Source of the DNA: Pontibacter ramchanderi
GTDB taxonomy: Bacteria; Bacteroidota; Bacteroidia; Cytophagales; Hymenobacteraceae
Direction: 5' to 3'
NCBI RefSeq assembly: GCF_002846395.1
Contig: NZ_PJMU01000002.1
Span: 806,001-870,000 of the forward strand
DNA length: 64,000 nucleotides
Shown here: positions 35,039 to 44,219 of the stretch, piece by piece
How positions within the stretch are numbered: position 1 is the stretch's first letter
How the letters are laid out: the number at the start of each line of letters is the position of its first letter
Position numbers and translations under genes: made by a program
The notes under the pieces: generated by a model
Seen by the model: only the letters and a program-made list of their open reading frames with translations
Database searches by the model: none
Told to the model about the DNA's origin: nothing

Positions 35039-37933
35039 ATGGCTTTTAACCAAGCGCAAGACACAGCAGCCGGCACCGACACTGCCTTTTCGCAAAACGG
35101 CGAGACACAGCAGATCGAAGTTTACGGTGCCCGCGAACATAACCTCAAAAACATTTCCATTAAGCTGCCGCGCTACAAGCTGGTGGTCTTTACCGGCATC
35201 AGTGGCTCGGGCAAGTCCTCGCTAGCTTTCGACACGATCTATGCCGAGGGGCAGCGCCGCTACATGGAAACCTTCTCGGCCTACGCCCGCTCTTTTATGG
35301 GCGGACTCGAGCGCCCCGACGTGGACAAGATCGAAGGCCTCTCGCCGGTGATCTCCATTGAGCAGAAGACCACGAGCCGCAACCCGCGCTCCACGGTAGG
35401 CACCATCACCGAGATCTACGACTTTATGCGTCTGCTCTGGGCCCGTACGGCCGAGGCGTATAGCTATGTGACCGGCGAGAAAATGGTGCGCCAGAGCGAC
35501 GACCAGATCGTGAACCACATCCTGGAAAACTTCGCTGGCAAGCGCATCATCGTACTCGCCCCGGTGGTGAAGGGCCGTAAAGGCCACTACCGCGAGCTCT
35601 TCCAGCAGATCCGCAAGATGGGCTTTATCCGCGCCCGCGTGGATGGCGAATTGCTCGAGATCGATCCGAAAATGCAGGTGGACCGGTATAAGATCCACGA
35701 CATTGAGATCGTGATCGACAAGATTGTGGTGAAGGAAGAGGACCGCTTCCGGCTGTCGGGTTCGATCCAGAACGCGCTCACGCACGGCAAAGGCACAGCG
35801 CTGATTTTGGATGTGGATGCTGACAAGACACACTTCTTCTCGCGCCACCTCATGGACCCGGCCACCGGCATCGCCTACGATGATCCGGCACCAAACTCCT
35901 TCTCGTTCAACTCCCCTTACGGCGCCTGCCCGGTGTGTAACGGTTTGGGTGAGATACAGGAGATTACGGAAGAGTCGGTTATACCTGACAAAAGCCTGAG
36001 CATCCGCCGTGGCGGCATCGCCCCATTGGGTGAGTATCGTGACATCTGGATCTTTAAACAGATTGAAGCGCTGTTCAAGCACTTTAAGGTATCGGTTTCC
36101 ACGCCCCTCAAAGATCTGCCGGAGGACGTGCTGAAGGTACTGCTCTATGGCCTGGACGAAGACCTGGAGGTAAACACAAAAAAGGGCAACTATGTAGTGG
36201 AGTTTGAGGGGATCGTCAACTTCCTGAAAAGCCAAATGGAATCGGACTCCGATAATATCCGCTCCTGGGTAGAGGACTTTGCCCAGACCACGACCTGCCC
36301 GGAATGTCACGGCTATCGACTCAAGAAGGAATCGCTGCACTTTAAGATCGACAACACCAACATCGGCGAGCTCTCGGTGCTCGACATCAACAAACTGGCC
36401 GCCTGGTTTGAAGGTGTGGAAGAGCGCATGAGCGAGCGCCAGAACGTGATTGCCCGTGAGCTGCTGAAAGAAATACGCAAGCGCATCGGCTTTTTGCTGG
36501 ACGTGGGCCTGGACTACCTGAGCCTGCACCGCCCTGTGAAGACACTCTCCGGCGGGGAGAGCCAGCGTATACGCCTGGCCACGCAGATCGGTACGCAGCT
36601 GGTAGGCGTGCTCTACATCATGGACGAGCCGAGCATCGGGCTTCACCAGCGCGACAACGAGCGCCTCATCAAAGCCCTGCAGGACTTGCGCGACCTCGGC
36701 AACTCCATTATTGTGGTAGAGCACGACAAGGACATGATCTTGCAGGCCGACTACGTGGTGGACATTGGGCCGGGCGCAGGTATACACGGTGGACAGGTGG
36801 TAACCGCCGGCACACCGGAAGACATGATGAACGCTGGCACCACCACCGCTGACTTCCTGAGCAACCGCCGGGGTATAGCGGTGCCCCGTGTGAAGCGCCC
36901 GGGCACTGGCGAAGTGCTGAAATTAAAAGGAGCCACCGGCCACAACCTAAAGAACGTAACGTTGGAACTGCCGCTCGGCAAGATGGTGTGCGTAACGGGT
37001 GTATCGGGCAGTGGCAAGTCCTCGCTTATACACGACACGCTCTACCCGATCCTGAACACGCATTTCTTTAGGGCCAAGCGCGATCCGTTGCCTTACAAAA
37101 CCATCGAAGGATTGGAGCATATCGACAAAGTGATCGAGGTGGACCAATCGCCGATCGGTCGTACGCCGCGCTCCAACCCGGCAACCTATACCGGCGTGTT
37201 CACCGACATCCGCACGCTTTTTGCGCAGTTGCCTGAAGCCAAGATCAGAGGGTATACGCCGGGCCGTTTCTCATTCAACGTGAAAGGCGGTCGTTGCGAG
37301 GCGTGCGAAGGAGCAGGTATGCGTACCATCGAGATGAACTTCCTACCGGACGTATACGTGCCCTGTGAGGTCTGCAAAGGCAAGCGCTACAACCGCGAAA
37401 CGCTGGAAGTACGCTTCAAGGGCAAGAGCATCACCGACGTGCTGGACATGACCGTGGAGCAGGCTGTGGAGTTCTTTGAAAGCCAGCCACGCATCCTGCG
37501 CAAGATCCAGACGCTGAACGAAGTGGGCTTAGGCTACATTACCCTCGGCCAGCAGGCTACGACCCTATCGGGTGGTGAGGCGCAGCGCGTGAAACTGGCC
37601 ACGGAGCTATCGAAGAAAGACACCGGCAAGACACTTTACATTCTGGATGAGCCGACCACGGGTCTGCACTTCCAGGACATCGAGCACCTGAGCGAAGTAT
37701 TGCACAAGCTGACCGACAAAGGCAACTCGGTGCTCATCATCGAGCATAACCTGGACCTGATTAAGATCGCCGACTGGATCATCGACATCGGGCCGGAAGG
37801 CGGCGAAGGAGGCGGCACCATTGTAGCGGCCGGTACGCCGGAGGATATTGTGAAAAAAGGCAAAGGCTATACCGCCCGCTTCCTGAAAGAGGAACTGAAA
37901 ACGAGCCACTACCGCGAAAACGGACAAAGCTAA
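35039..37933 (+). CDS. uvrA: Excinuclease ABC subunit A
   Basis: A 964-residue DNA-damage recognition ATPase of nucleotide excision repair. Two ABC cassettes are complete: GISGSGKSS and LSGGESQR...DEPSIGLH in the first half, GVSGSGKSS and LSGGEAQR...DEPTTGLHF in the second. Zinc-finger cysteines are visible as CPVC and CPEC in the first half and CEAC and CEVC in the second. Length is typical for Bacteroidota. It is transcribed alone with a perfect -7 box just upstream and a 26-bp-stem terminator after it. No uvrB or uvrC nearby. Confidence 0.96.
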   Translation: MAFNQAQDTAAGTDTAFSQNGETQQIEVYGAREHNLKNISIKLPRYKLVVFTGISGSGKSSLAFDTIYAEGQRRYMETFSAYARSFMGGLERPDVDKIEGLSPVISIEQKTTSRNPRSTVGTITEIYDFMRLLWARTAEAYSYVTGEKMVRQSDDQIVNHILENFAGKRIIVLAPVVKGRKGHYRELFQQIRKMGFIRARVDGELLEIDPKMQVDRYKIHDIEIVIDKIVVKEEDRFRLSGSIQNALTHGKGTALILDVDADKTHFFSRHLMDPATGIAYDDPAPNSFSFNSPYGACPVCNGLGEIQEITEESVIPDKSLSIRRGGIAPLGEYRDIWIFKQIEALFKHFKVSVSTPLKDLPEDVLKVLLYGLDEDLEVNTKKGNYVVEFEGIVNFLKSQMESDSDNIRSWVEDFAQTTTCPECHGYRLKKESLHFKIDNTNIGELSVLDINKLAAWFEGVEERMSERQNVIARELLKEIRKRIGFLLDVGLDYLSLHRPVKTLSGGESQRIRLATQIGTQLVGVLYIMDEPSIGLHQRDNERLIKALQDLRDLGNSIIVVEHDKDMILQADYVVDIGPGAGIHGGQVVTAGTPEDMMNAGTTTADFLSNRRGIAVPRVKRPGTGEVLKLKGATGHNLKNVTLELPLGKMVCVTGVSGSGKSSLIHDTLYPILNTHFFRAKRDPLPYKTIEGLEHIDKVIEVDQSPIGRTPRSNPATYTGVFTDIRTLFAQLPEAKIRGYTPGRFSFNVKGGRCEACEGAGMRTIEMNFLPDVYVPCEVCKGKRYNRETLEVRFKGKSITDVLDMTVEQAVEFFESQPRILRKIQTLNEVGLGYITLGQQATTLSGGEAQRVKLATELSKKDTGKTLYILDEPTTGLHFQDIEHLSEVLHKLTDKGNSVLIIEHNLDLIKIADWIIDIGPEGGEGGGTIVAAGTPEDIVKKGKGYTARFLKEELKTSHYRENGQS

Positions 37934-37940
37934 TAGGTAT

Positions 37941-37999
37941 AGCATCTAATAAAGAAGGCCGTTGCTAAGGTATAGCAACGGCCTTCTTTATTAGATGCT
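37941..37999. terminator. Bidirectional terminator with 26-bp stem overlapping a stop codon
   Basis: Perfect 26-base arms (37941-37966 and 37974-37999) with a seven-base loop that itself contains AGGTAT. It starts 8 bp after the uvrA stop. On the minus strand the right arm encodes the final residues and stop of the DUF4142 gene (37991-37993), so the stem is part coding. Confidence 0.8.
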
Positions 38000-38563
38000 T
38001 CCAAGTCTGTCTTCCAGCGCCTCGACCTTTTGCAGGTGCTGCCGGAGGAGCGGGAGCTGCTTGGAGGCGAATTGCTTCACTTCCATTACTTTGGCATTCT
38101 CTGCCATGTCCTCGTAACGGTTCAGGAGGCGATCGTGCTCTTCGCGGATGCGTTTGATGTAGGCCAGGTCAAAGCCTATACCTGTCTGGCCGCTCACGTC
38201 GTCGTATACCTTCTGGTGCGCGCTGCCCAGTTCGGTGGGCACTACAAACTCGCCTTGCACGGCCGTGCTCTGCAGGTCGTCCATCAAGCGCCGGTGGCCC
38301 TGGCCCATCTCCTGCGCCATCTCCTTTACTTCAGGACTAACCGCTTTTTCCAGTGCCAGTTCGCTGAGCTGCACCTGCAGCATGTTGGCACTGGTCGCCT
38401 CGGCTATGAACAGGGCATCGTTTTTCATGCCCTGCATGCCCATGGCCTCAAACTGCTCTACGCTTTGGGCGGCGGCCTGTTCAATACTGTCGTTGGCGCC
38501 ACAGCTGGCCATGCTCAGCAAAAGCACTGCACTGGCAAGGTATAGGGTAATTTTTCGGATCAT
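37991..38563 (-). CDS. DUF4142 lipoprotein (copy 2)
   Basis: A 190-residue lipoprotein. I start it at 38563 (MIRKITLYLASAVLL) where the signal and lipobox SMASC follow; in-frame ATGs at 38569 and 38617 exist but add sequence before the signal. The mature part is a four-helix-like, charged DUF4142 domain (FIAEATSANMLQVQLSELALEKA, LMDDLQS, HDRLLNRYEDMAE, LRQHLQKVEALEDRL) related to ferritin-like bundles. Its final codons lie inside the uvrA terminator stem. The upstream gene is a paralogue. Confidence 0.83.
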   Translation of the reverse strand: MIRKITLYLASAVLLLSMASCGANDSIEQAAAQSVEQFEAMGMQGMKNDALFIAEATSANMLQVQLSELALEKAVSPEVKEMAQEMGQGHRRLMDDLQSTAVQGEFVVPTELGSAHQKVYDDVSGQTGIGFDLAYIKRIREEHDRLLNRYEDMAENAKVMEVKQFASKQLPLLRQHLQKVEALEDRLGSI

Positions 38564-38663
38564 ACACATGGGTTTAAAATGAGAGCATCTGCAACCAGAA
38601 GCGGTGCAGATGCTCAAGATAATCAGTTTTTGGGAAACGCCCGAAGTTTGGGTTTACCGCTCA

Positions 38664-39245
38664 TTATTTCAGGCCGTCTTTGATCTGCTGGGCACGCTTG
38701 TGGTGCTCGCGCAGCTTAGGAAGCGTTTTGGTGGCAAAGGCCTTCACTTCGGCATCATTGTAGTCGTTGTCTTCCGCCACATCTTCGAACAGGCTGATGT
38801 CGCTGTCGTGGGCGCTCACCATTTTGTCCATATAATCTTTGTCAAAGTCGGCGCCTTTTTTCTCGCGTAGGTCACGCACGTGGCCCATGTGCTCGTTGCT
38901 CATGCTGTCGGGCAGCGTTATGTTTTTGCTGAGGGCCAGGTCGCTCATCTCTTTGCTGGCCGCGGTGTGGTCCTTCACCATCATGGCGGCAAACTCCTTC
39001 ACCTGCGGATTTGTGGCACGCTCCTGCGCCAGTTTGCTTGCTTCCAGCTCCATCATGCTGCTGCTGGCCGCCTTGGTCATGAATTCAGCCTGATCGTCGC
39101 GTTCCTCTTCCATGGCAGTGTCTTCAAAACGCTGCTCTGTAGCGTCCTGTGCTTGCTCCACGCTGTCATTGCCGGAGCCGCCGCAGGCCATTGTGCCAAA
39201 TAGAAAGGCACAGGCCATTAGTCCTGTTGTTGCAATTCTTTTCAT
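38664..39245 (-). CDS. DUF4142 lipoprotein (copy 1)
   Basis: A 193-residue lipoprotein (lipobox TMAC, Cys21) with an acidic Asp/Glu-rich linker (residues 30-52) and a DUF4142 helical bundle (FMTKAASSSMMELEASKLAQERATNPQVKEFA, VSAHDSDISLFEDVAE, LREHHKRAQQIKD). It shares layout and several strings with the next gene. DUF4142 proteins are periplasmic or outer-membrane and are often stress-related by context; the function is unproven. The 100-bp gap before the next copy has no clear terminator. Confidence 0.83.
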   Translation of the reverse strand: MKRIATTGLMACAFLFGTMACGGSGNDSVEQAQDATEQRFEDTAMEEERDDQAEFMTKAASSSMMELEASKLAQERATNPQVKEFAAMMVKDHTAASKEMSDLALSKNITLPDSMSNEHMGHVRDLREKKGADFDKDYMDKMVSAHDSDISLFEDVAEDNDYNDAEVKAFATKTLPKLREHHKRAQQIKDGLK

Positions 39246-39464
39246 AGTGTTATTTCTAGTTTATAGTAAAATAGTTTGAACAAATTGGTATACGCCCCTG
39301 AAGCGTTGGAGTTATATCAGATGCCCCTAATATAAAGACTGCATTGGGTTTAAACCGGAACAGGATATGCAAACACGATACAGAAGTACGGTCATCTACA
39401 ACTATCTCAGGCATAAAACGATATACACCAAAACAGATAGATCACTCCCCTTAAGCCATACCTT

Positions 39465-40175
39465 ATGACACAACGCTTCGCTTTTCGCTCCAGGCCAGTT
39501 TTGTTATTAAGCTGTTGTTTACTGATGTGCGCCATGGCTCATGCGCAGGTAACCGAAGAAGAGCGGGAAGACAAAATGATCATGACGAACATAGACCGTG
39601 ACCATGACAAGATACTCAAGGTCCATCCGCTGCACTACGGTGAGGTGTTTGTTTCGTACGAACGGGTGCGCGCGCCTAACATCAGCAACGAGTTTGGCCT
39701 GAGTTATCTCTATAAGGTACATTTGAAGGACGACAGCTGGTTTACGGAAGCAAGAGACGTGATGGGCATCGGTATCCGTATGAGCCAGCGCTACTACACC
39801 TCCAGGAAGAAATCACCTCCTTTCGGGTTCTTTCACGGGCCTATGTTCAGCTACCGTTTCGTTGTGTTCGAGCGCAACGTGTTTGACCTGCCGGACCTGC
39901 CGCCCAGCGACCCTGACTTCAGGTATGTGGGCCGGCTTTATCAGAATGCCCTCGATTTGAGCTACCACCTGGGCTACCAGATCCAACTGGGGCGCCACTT
40001 CACTACGGAGCTTTTAGGTGGGCTGGGCGGCCGCGTTAAAATTGCCAATGCCACCAACGGCGGCGACCTGATTAAGGAGAACATCATCGGGCATGTGGTG
40101 CATTCCGATGAGGGCGCCGTGATTGCCGTGGTTCCCTCTCCGCAGCTAAACTTCTCAATCGGTTATTCTTTCTGA
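39465..40175 (+). CDS. Hypothetical outer-membrane beta-barrel protein
   Basis: A 236-residue secreted protein with a signal peptide ending AHA. The mature protein consists of short alternating strands with many aromatic residues (YGEVFVSYERV, HLGYQIQLGRHFTTELLGGLGGRV) and ends in LNFSIGYSF, the aromatic C-terminal strand of outer-membrane barrels. It resembles the small DUF3575-like porin family but I cannot place it securely. Its stop codon directly abuts the convergent DUF3108-like gene with no spacer. Confidence 0.65.
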   Translation: MTQRFAFRSRPVLLLSCCLLMCAMAHAQVTEEEREDKMIMTNIDRDHDKILKVHPLHYGEVFVSYERVRAPNISNEFGLSYLYKVHLKDDSWFTEARDVMGIGIRMSQRYYTSRKKSPPFGFFHGPMFSYRFVVFERNVFDLPDLPPSDPDFRYVGRLYQNALDLSYHLGYQIQLGRHFTTELLGGLGGRVKIANATNGGDLIKENIIGHVVHSDEGAVIAVVPSPQLNFSIGYSF

Positions 40176-40901
40176 TTATTTGTTGATCTTGTTGAGCACG
40201 CTGTAGGCCATCAGTTTGCCGTTGCGGTAAGTCTCTGACTTCACCCAACCGGTGCCGGGCACAAACCACTCCACGGTCTGCATGCGGGCACCTGGCATCT
40301 TCATACCCATGGCCCGGGTCTGCACCTCCATGTCCTGGTTTATCTTGAAGCCCTCATAGGTACCGGCCGGCACTTCCAGGCGCTCTTTGTCACCTACTGT
40401 GCGGCCTGTCACCAGCATAGTGATGGTGCTCATGTTCTGGCCGCTGCCTTTGTCTATCACATTAATGGTGAAGGTGCCGTCTTTGAGTTGCTGCCCGGGG
40501 CTGAGGGAGGCCGGGTAATCCATGTGATCGCCTTCCATTCTGACTTCCATGTTCTTGTAGGCCTCCATCATGTCGGGGTTCATGAGCGAGCGCATGTCTA
40601 CCCAGATCGATCCGTTTTCGCAGCCCACCTGGTAGCTGCCCTCGTTGGCCATCTTCCCTTTCTCGTCATACAACTGGGTATGTACCGTTGCCTCCGTTTT
40701 GTTCCCATCGCGGCGCACATCGGTTACTTTGTAGATCACCCGCCCTGTCAGTTTGTTGCGCTGGTTGTAGTTCAGGATTTCGTACTGGGCGTTCTTGGTC
40801 AGGAGCAGGTAACCGTTGCAGTCCTGGGCTGAGCCGCTCACTGGCACAGAGAGCAGACCCCAAAGTAGCAGCATGGTAGTAAGCAAGTAACGGTTCTTCA
40901 T
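40176..40901 (-). CDS. Secreted DUF3108/TapB-like protein
   Basis: A 241-residue exported protein with a signal peptide ending at about residue 26 (GSAQ). Its beta-sheet pattern (YLLLTKNAQYEILNYNQRNKLTGRVIYKVTDV, MLVTGRTVGDKERLEVPAGTYEGFKINQDMEV, EWFVPGTGWVKSETYRNGKL) matches the DUF3108 / TapB-like family: a strand set that ends with an extracted GTGWVKSE motif. Function is unknown. It converges with the barrel gene, whose stop it touches. Confidence 0.65.
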   Translation of the reverse strand: MKNRYLLTTMLLLWGLLSVPVSGSAQDCNGYLLLTKNAQYEILNYNQRNKLTGRVIYKVTDVRRDGNKTEATVHTQLYDEKGKMANEGSYQVGCENGSIWVDMRSLMNPDMMEAYKNMEVRMEGDHMDYPASLSPGQQLKDGTFTINVIDKGSGQNMSTITMLVTGRTVGDKERLEVPAGTYEGFKINQDMEVQTRAMGMKMPGARMQTVEWFVPGTGWVKSETYRNGKLMAYSVLNKINK

Positions 40902-41037
40902 AACTTCAAGGCATTTTGTTTATCAGACTATACCTTAAAGTTAGCTAGTTGTGTTATTAAAACCCTGGTTATGTTCACATTGCAAGTAAACCACACCTTT
41001 ACATAAGCCAGCTTACCTTAACATCAGGTATAAAAAA

Positions 41038-41058
41038 AGCCGGGAACTGGGCCCGGCT
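41038..41058 (-). terminator. Probable terminator of the PaaG-like gene
   Basis: A 7-bp GC-rich stem (41038-41044 with 41052-41058) is followed on the minus strand by a T-run (A7 on the plus strand). Confidence 0.65.
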
Positions 41059-41080
41059 GTGTAGGTATAGGCATGGCAGC

Positions 41081-41863
41081 TTAAGCGCCTTTGAACTGTG
41101 GTTTTCGCTTCTCGTTAAAGGCGGTTACCCCTTCTTTGTAATCCTCTGAATTACCGGCTATTTTCTGGCAATGCGCTTCGTAGTCCAGCATCTCGTCGAG
41201 GGTGGAGCTGAACGACTTGTTAAGCATTTTCTTCATCAGGCCAATGGCTTTGGTTGGTGCTACGGCATAGCGCGCGGCCAGCTCGGCTACGGCAGCGTCC
41301 AGCTCTTCCGGTGCTACCACCTTGTTCACCATACCCAGTTGCAGGGCTTCCTCGGCGCTTACTTTGGATCCCAGTGTGCTCAGTTCAAAAGCCTTGAGCG
41401 AGCCTACCACACGTGGCAAAAAGAAAGAGGAACCGGAGTCGAGCACCAGGCCCACGTTCACAAACACCTCGATCATGCTGGCAGCCGCGGAAGCGACGAT
41501 CAGATCGCAGGCCAGGGCCAGGGAGCAACCGGCACCGGCGGCCACGCCGTTCAGTTTGCAGATGATGGGCTTGGGGAGGCTGCGCATGGCCCGGATGATC
41601 GGGTTGTAGCGTTTCTCGAGCGACTCCGACAAATCGCGCTTATCGGCACTGGCAATGGCTTTGAGGTCCTGGCCTGAGCAGAAGGCTTTGCCGGCACCTG
41701 TCAGAATCACCACGCGCACGCTCTCATCGCGGGTCACCTGCTTCAGGGCGTCCTGCAGCTCGTAGCTCTGCTTGTCGTTAAAGGCATTGAAAACATCGGG
41801 TCTGTTGAGGGTGATGGTTGCGATGCCACCCTGCACCTCATATAGCAAGCACTCGTAGTTCAT
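41081..41863 (-). CDS. paaG: Enoyl-CoA hydratase/isomerase, PaaG-like
   Basis: A 260-residue crotonase-fold enzyme. Oxyanion-hole segments CSGQDLKAI and NGVAAGAGCSLALACD are intact. The segment VLDSGSSFFLPR places an Asp where PaaG has its catalytic Asp, rather than the Glu of classical hydratases, so ring 1,2-epoxyphenylacetyl-CoA isomerase is the best guess. Other phenylacetate (paa) genes are not in the window, so a general fatty-acid role remains possible. A near-perfect promoter lies 30 bp upstream. Confidence 0.85.
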   Translation of the reverse strand: MNYECLLYEVQGGIATITLNRPDVFNAFNDKQSYELQDALKQVTRDESVRVVILTGAGKAFCSGQDLKAIASADKRDLSESLEKRYNPIIRAMRSLPKPIICKLNGVAAGAGCSLALACDLIVASAAASMIEVFVNVGLVLDSGSSFFLPRVVGSLKAFELSTLGSKVSAEEALQLGMVNKVVAPEELDAAVAELAARYAVAPTKAIGLMKKMLNKSFSSTLDEMLDYEAHCQKIAGNSEDYKEGVTAFNEKRKPQFKGA

Positions 41864-41892
41864 GTCGTTCGTTTGTTTTTAGTAGAGACAAC

Positions 41893-41924
41893 CAAAGGTA
41901 TAGATAATCACCCTGAAGAGCAAA
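41893..41924 (-). promoter_or_regulatory. Near-perfect Bacteroidota promoter for the PaaG-like gene
   Basis: On the minus strand, TTTG (41921-41924) is followed after exactly 20 bp by TACCTTTG (41893-41900), matching TTTG-N(19-21)-TAnnTTTG. The -7 box is embedded in the word TATACCTTTG. The ATG is 29 bp away. Confidence 0.7.
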
Positions 41925-41929
41925 AGCGG

Positions 41930-42550
41930 CTACAGCGCCACAGTACCTGCCAGCAGCACCAGCAGAAGGCCTGTCAGAAAGCCGGTATACGCCTGCGCCG
42001 GCGTATGCGCATGTAGCTCCAGCCTCGCCGACAACACAGCGCCAGACACCAGTATCAGGAGCACGATAGGTATAAGCAGGCCCGACCCGGGCATTAGTTT
42101 GTTCATCAGCATAAGCACTCCTAAGGCTCCTCCCAGCCCAATGCCGTGCGCGCTGATCTTCCAGAAGAATGACACCAGCCACGCCACTAAGACAGATGCC
42201 GTAATCACGCCCATGACAAAGTAAAAGATCTGATCAAAGACAGACTCTGTGTAAAACAGGTAAGTCGTGACGGCGTAGCAAAGGGCCGTGAATAAGAGCG
42301 GTCTGCTGCGCTGCTCCCGCCGGTCTATTTCATAGGAGTCGATGAAGCCGGTTTTGAACATAGCGAAAGCTCCCAGCCCGGGCACCATAAACGTGGTGAA
42401 AAAGATCATGCCCAGCACGATCCAGCGGCTTTGCAGCGGAAGCGAGATAGCAGAGACCGGCAAGAAATAAAGGATGATGGCAAACAGATACGTCGGCATC
42501 AGCAGGGGGTGAAACGCAACGGACAAAAAGCGGGCAAGGGAGCGGTTCAA
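41930..42550 (-). CDS. PAP2-like integral membrane protein
   Basis: A 206-residue protein with about six predicted transmembrane helices. The pattern FWKISAHGIGLGGALG followed after a helix by SARLELHAHTPAQAYTGFLTG resembles the KxH...(S/A)RxxxxxHxxxQ motif of lipid phosphatases of the PAP2 superfamily, although the canonical residues are only partly kept. A lipid or lipid-phosphate substrate is inferred. Monocistronic. Confidence 0.6.
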   Translation of the reverse strand: MNRSLARFLSVAFHPLLMPTYLFAIILYFLPVSAISLPLQSRWIVLGMIFFTTFMVPGLGAFAMFKTGFIDSYEIDRREQRSRPLLFTALCYAVTTYLFYTESVFDQIFYFVMGVITASVLVAWLVSFFWKISAHGIGLGGALGVLMLMNKLMPGSGLLIPIVLLILVSGAVLSARLELHAHTPAQAYTGFLTGLLLVLLAGTVAL

Positions 42551-42645
42551 GAGGGAGACAGTGATTGAGTGATTGAGTGAGTTTAAGAGTTTGGGAAGTT
42601 GAAAAGCAAAAGTTAAAAAGTCTGGAAGTTAAATTGTAGCGGCAT
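42551..42645. repeat. C-poor simple-word tract
   Basis: The plus strand is built from words such as GTGATTGAG (repeated), AGTTT, GGAAGTT, AAAAAGT and lacks C almost entirely. Similar words occur at 58190-58260. Confidence 0.55.
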
Positions 42646-42734
42646 TACACCGTAATATCGGGTGGGGCCAGTAATCGTTCCCCAATTCCCCTCTTGGGAG
42701 GGGCAGGGGTGGGTTTATCGTGCTCCGGCAATCG

Positions 42735-42770
42735 AACACCCAACAATTTAACCATCAACAATTCAACAAT
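42735..42770. repeat. Simple-word tract after the rpoN stop
   Basis: Directly after the rpoN stop on the minus strand, the sequence repeats TTGTTGAATTG-type words (about four degenerate copies). Confidence 0.55.
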
Positions 42771-44219
42771 TTACAACTCCTTCCGCAGGCGGGCCACCGG
42801 TATGTTGAGTTGCTCGCGATACTTGGCCACGGTGCGGCGCGCAATGTTGTAGCCTTTCTCGTTGAGCATCTTTTCGATCTTCTCGTCCGAAAGGGGCTTG
42901 CGCTTGTTCTCTTTGTCGATGATTTCTTTGAGAATGTGCTTCACCTCGCGGCTGCTGGCGTCCTCACCAGAGTCGGTGGCGATCCCTTCGGAGAAAAAGT
43001 ACTTGAGCGGGTAGATGCCGAACTCCGTCTGCACGGCCTTGCTGTTGGCCACGCGACTCACGGTACTGATATCCATGCCAATGTCCTCGGCGATGTCTTT
43101 CAGGATCATCGGCCGCAGCTTGCTCTCGTCGCCTTCCAGAAAGAACTCGTGCTGGTACTTGATGATGGACTCCATGGTGCGAAGCAGCGTGTTCTGACGC
43201 TGGCGTATGGCATCGATGAACCATTTGGCGGCGTCGAGCTTCTGCTTTACAAAAGCCACCGTCTCCTTCAGCTTCTTGTCTTTCTTATCCGACTTGTCGT
43301 AGGCGTCGAACATGTCGGCGTAAGAGCGGCTGATACGCAGGTCCGGGGCGTTGCGGGAGTTAAGAGAGAGCTGCAGCTGCCCGTTTTCGTTCGTTAAAAT
43401 GAAGTCCGGTATGATGTACTGCACCCGCGTGGTACCGGCCCCGCTGCCTCCTGGCTTGGGGTTGAGCTTGATGATCACGTCGATGGCTTTTTTCAGCTCC
43501 TCTTCCGTTACGCCAAACTTGCTCTGTATTTTCTGGTAATGCTTTTTGGTGAATTCCTCGAACGTTTCTTTGATGATGCGCTCGGCCAGGAGTGTGGTTT
43601 CGTCCTGTTCGCGGCGCTCGAGCTGCAGCAGCAGGCACTCAGGCAGGTCGCGGGCGGCTATACCTGCCGGGTCGAAGGTCTGGATCATGTGCAGCACCTG
43701 CTCGATCTCCTCCTCGGTCGTCATCACGTTTTGTGAGAAAGCCAGGTCGTTTGCAATGGAGCTCAGCTCACGGCGGATGTACCCGTCGCTGTCGATGCTG
43801 CCGATAAGCTGCATGCCAATGGTATACTGCTTGTCGTCAAGCTCCAGGAAGCCGAGCTGGTCCATGAGGTTATCGGTGAGCGAAGAGGTCATGGCGATCG
43901 GCATTTCGCGGTCTTCCTCATCGCCGCCGCGGTCGCCCTGCATCTTGTAGCCGCTTATCTCATCATCGTTCAGGTAGTCGTTGATGTCGACTTCGTCTTT
44001 TCCGTAATCGTCGTCGCTGTCGTAGTCGTCTCCGCTGTCAGAGTCGCTGTACTCGCTTTCGGGTTCCTCACGGCCTTCTTCCAGAGCAGGGTTTATCTCC
44101 ATTTCCTCTTTTATGCGCGCTTCGAGCTCAACAGTAGGTATCTGCAGCAGCTTGATAAATTGTATCTGCTGCGGCGATAACTTCTGGGATAAGAGTTGTC
44201 TTAAATCGAGTCGCTGCAT
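42771..44219 (-). CDS. rpoN: RNA polymerase sigma-54 factor
   Basis: A 482-residue sigma factor of the sigma-54 family. Region I (residues 1-45) is Gln/Leu-rich (LRQLLSQKLSPQQIQFIKLLQIP). Region II is a very acidic linker (about 48-90) consisting mainly of Asp, Glu and Ser. The core-binding region precedes a helix-turn-helix (ISTVSRVANSK) and the diagnostic RpoN box ARRTVAKYRE (about 462-471). It activates enhancer-dependent promoters; no activator gene is adjacent. Confidence 0.96.
   Translation of the reverse strand: MQRLDLRQLLSQKLSPQQIQFIKLLQIPTVELEARIKEEMEINPALEEGREEPESEYSDSDSGDDYDSDDDYGKDEVDINDYLNDDEISGYKMQGDRGGDEEDREMPIAMTSSLTDNLMDQLGFLELDDKQYTIGMQLIGSIDSDGYIRRELSSIANDLAFSQNVMTTEEEIEQVLHMIQTFDPAGIAARDLPECLLLQLERREQDETTLLAERIIKETFEEFTKKHYQKIQSKFGVTEEELKKAIDVIIKLNPKPGGSGAGTTRVQYIIPDFILTNENGQLQLSLNSRNAPDLRISRSYADMFDAYDKSDKKDKKLKETVAFVKQKLDAAKWFIDAIRQRQNTLLRTMESIIKYQHEFFLEGDESKLRPMILKDIAEDIGMDISTVSRVANSKAVQTEFGIYPLKYFFSEGIATDSGEDASSREVKHILKEIIDKENKRKPLSDEKIEKMLNEKGYNIARRTVAKYREQLNIPVARLRKEL

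Noticed and set aside
35222..36787. A 521-codon open frame antisense to uvrA
   Set aside because: It lies wholly within the strongly conserved uvrA gene, has low-complexity Val/His/Ala-rich composition typical of antisense reading and no family signature.
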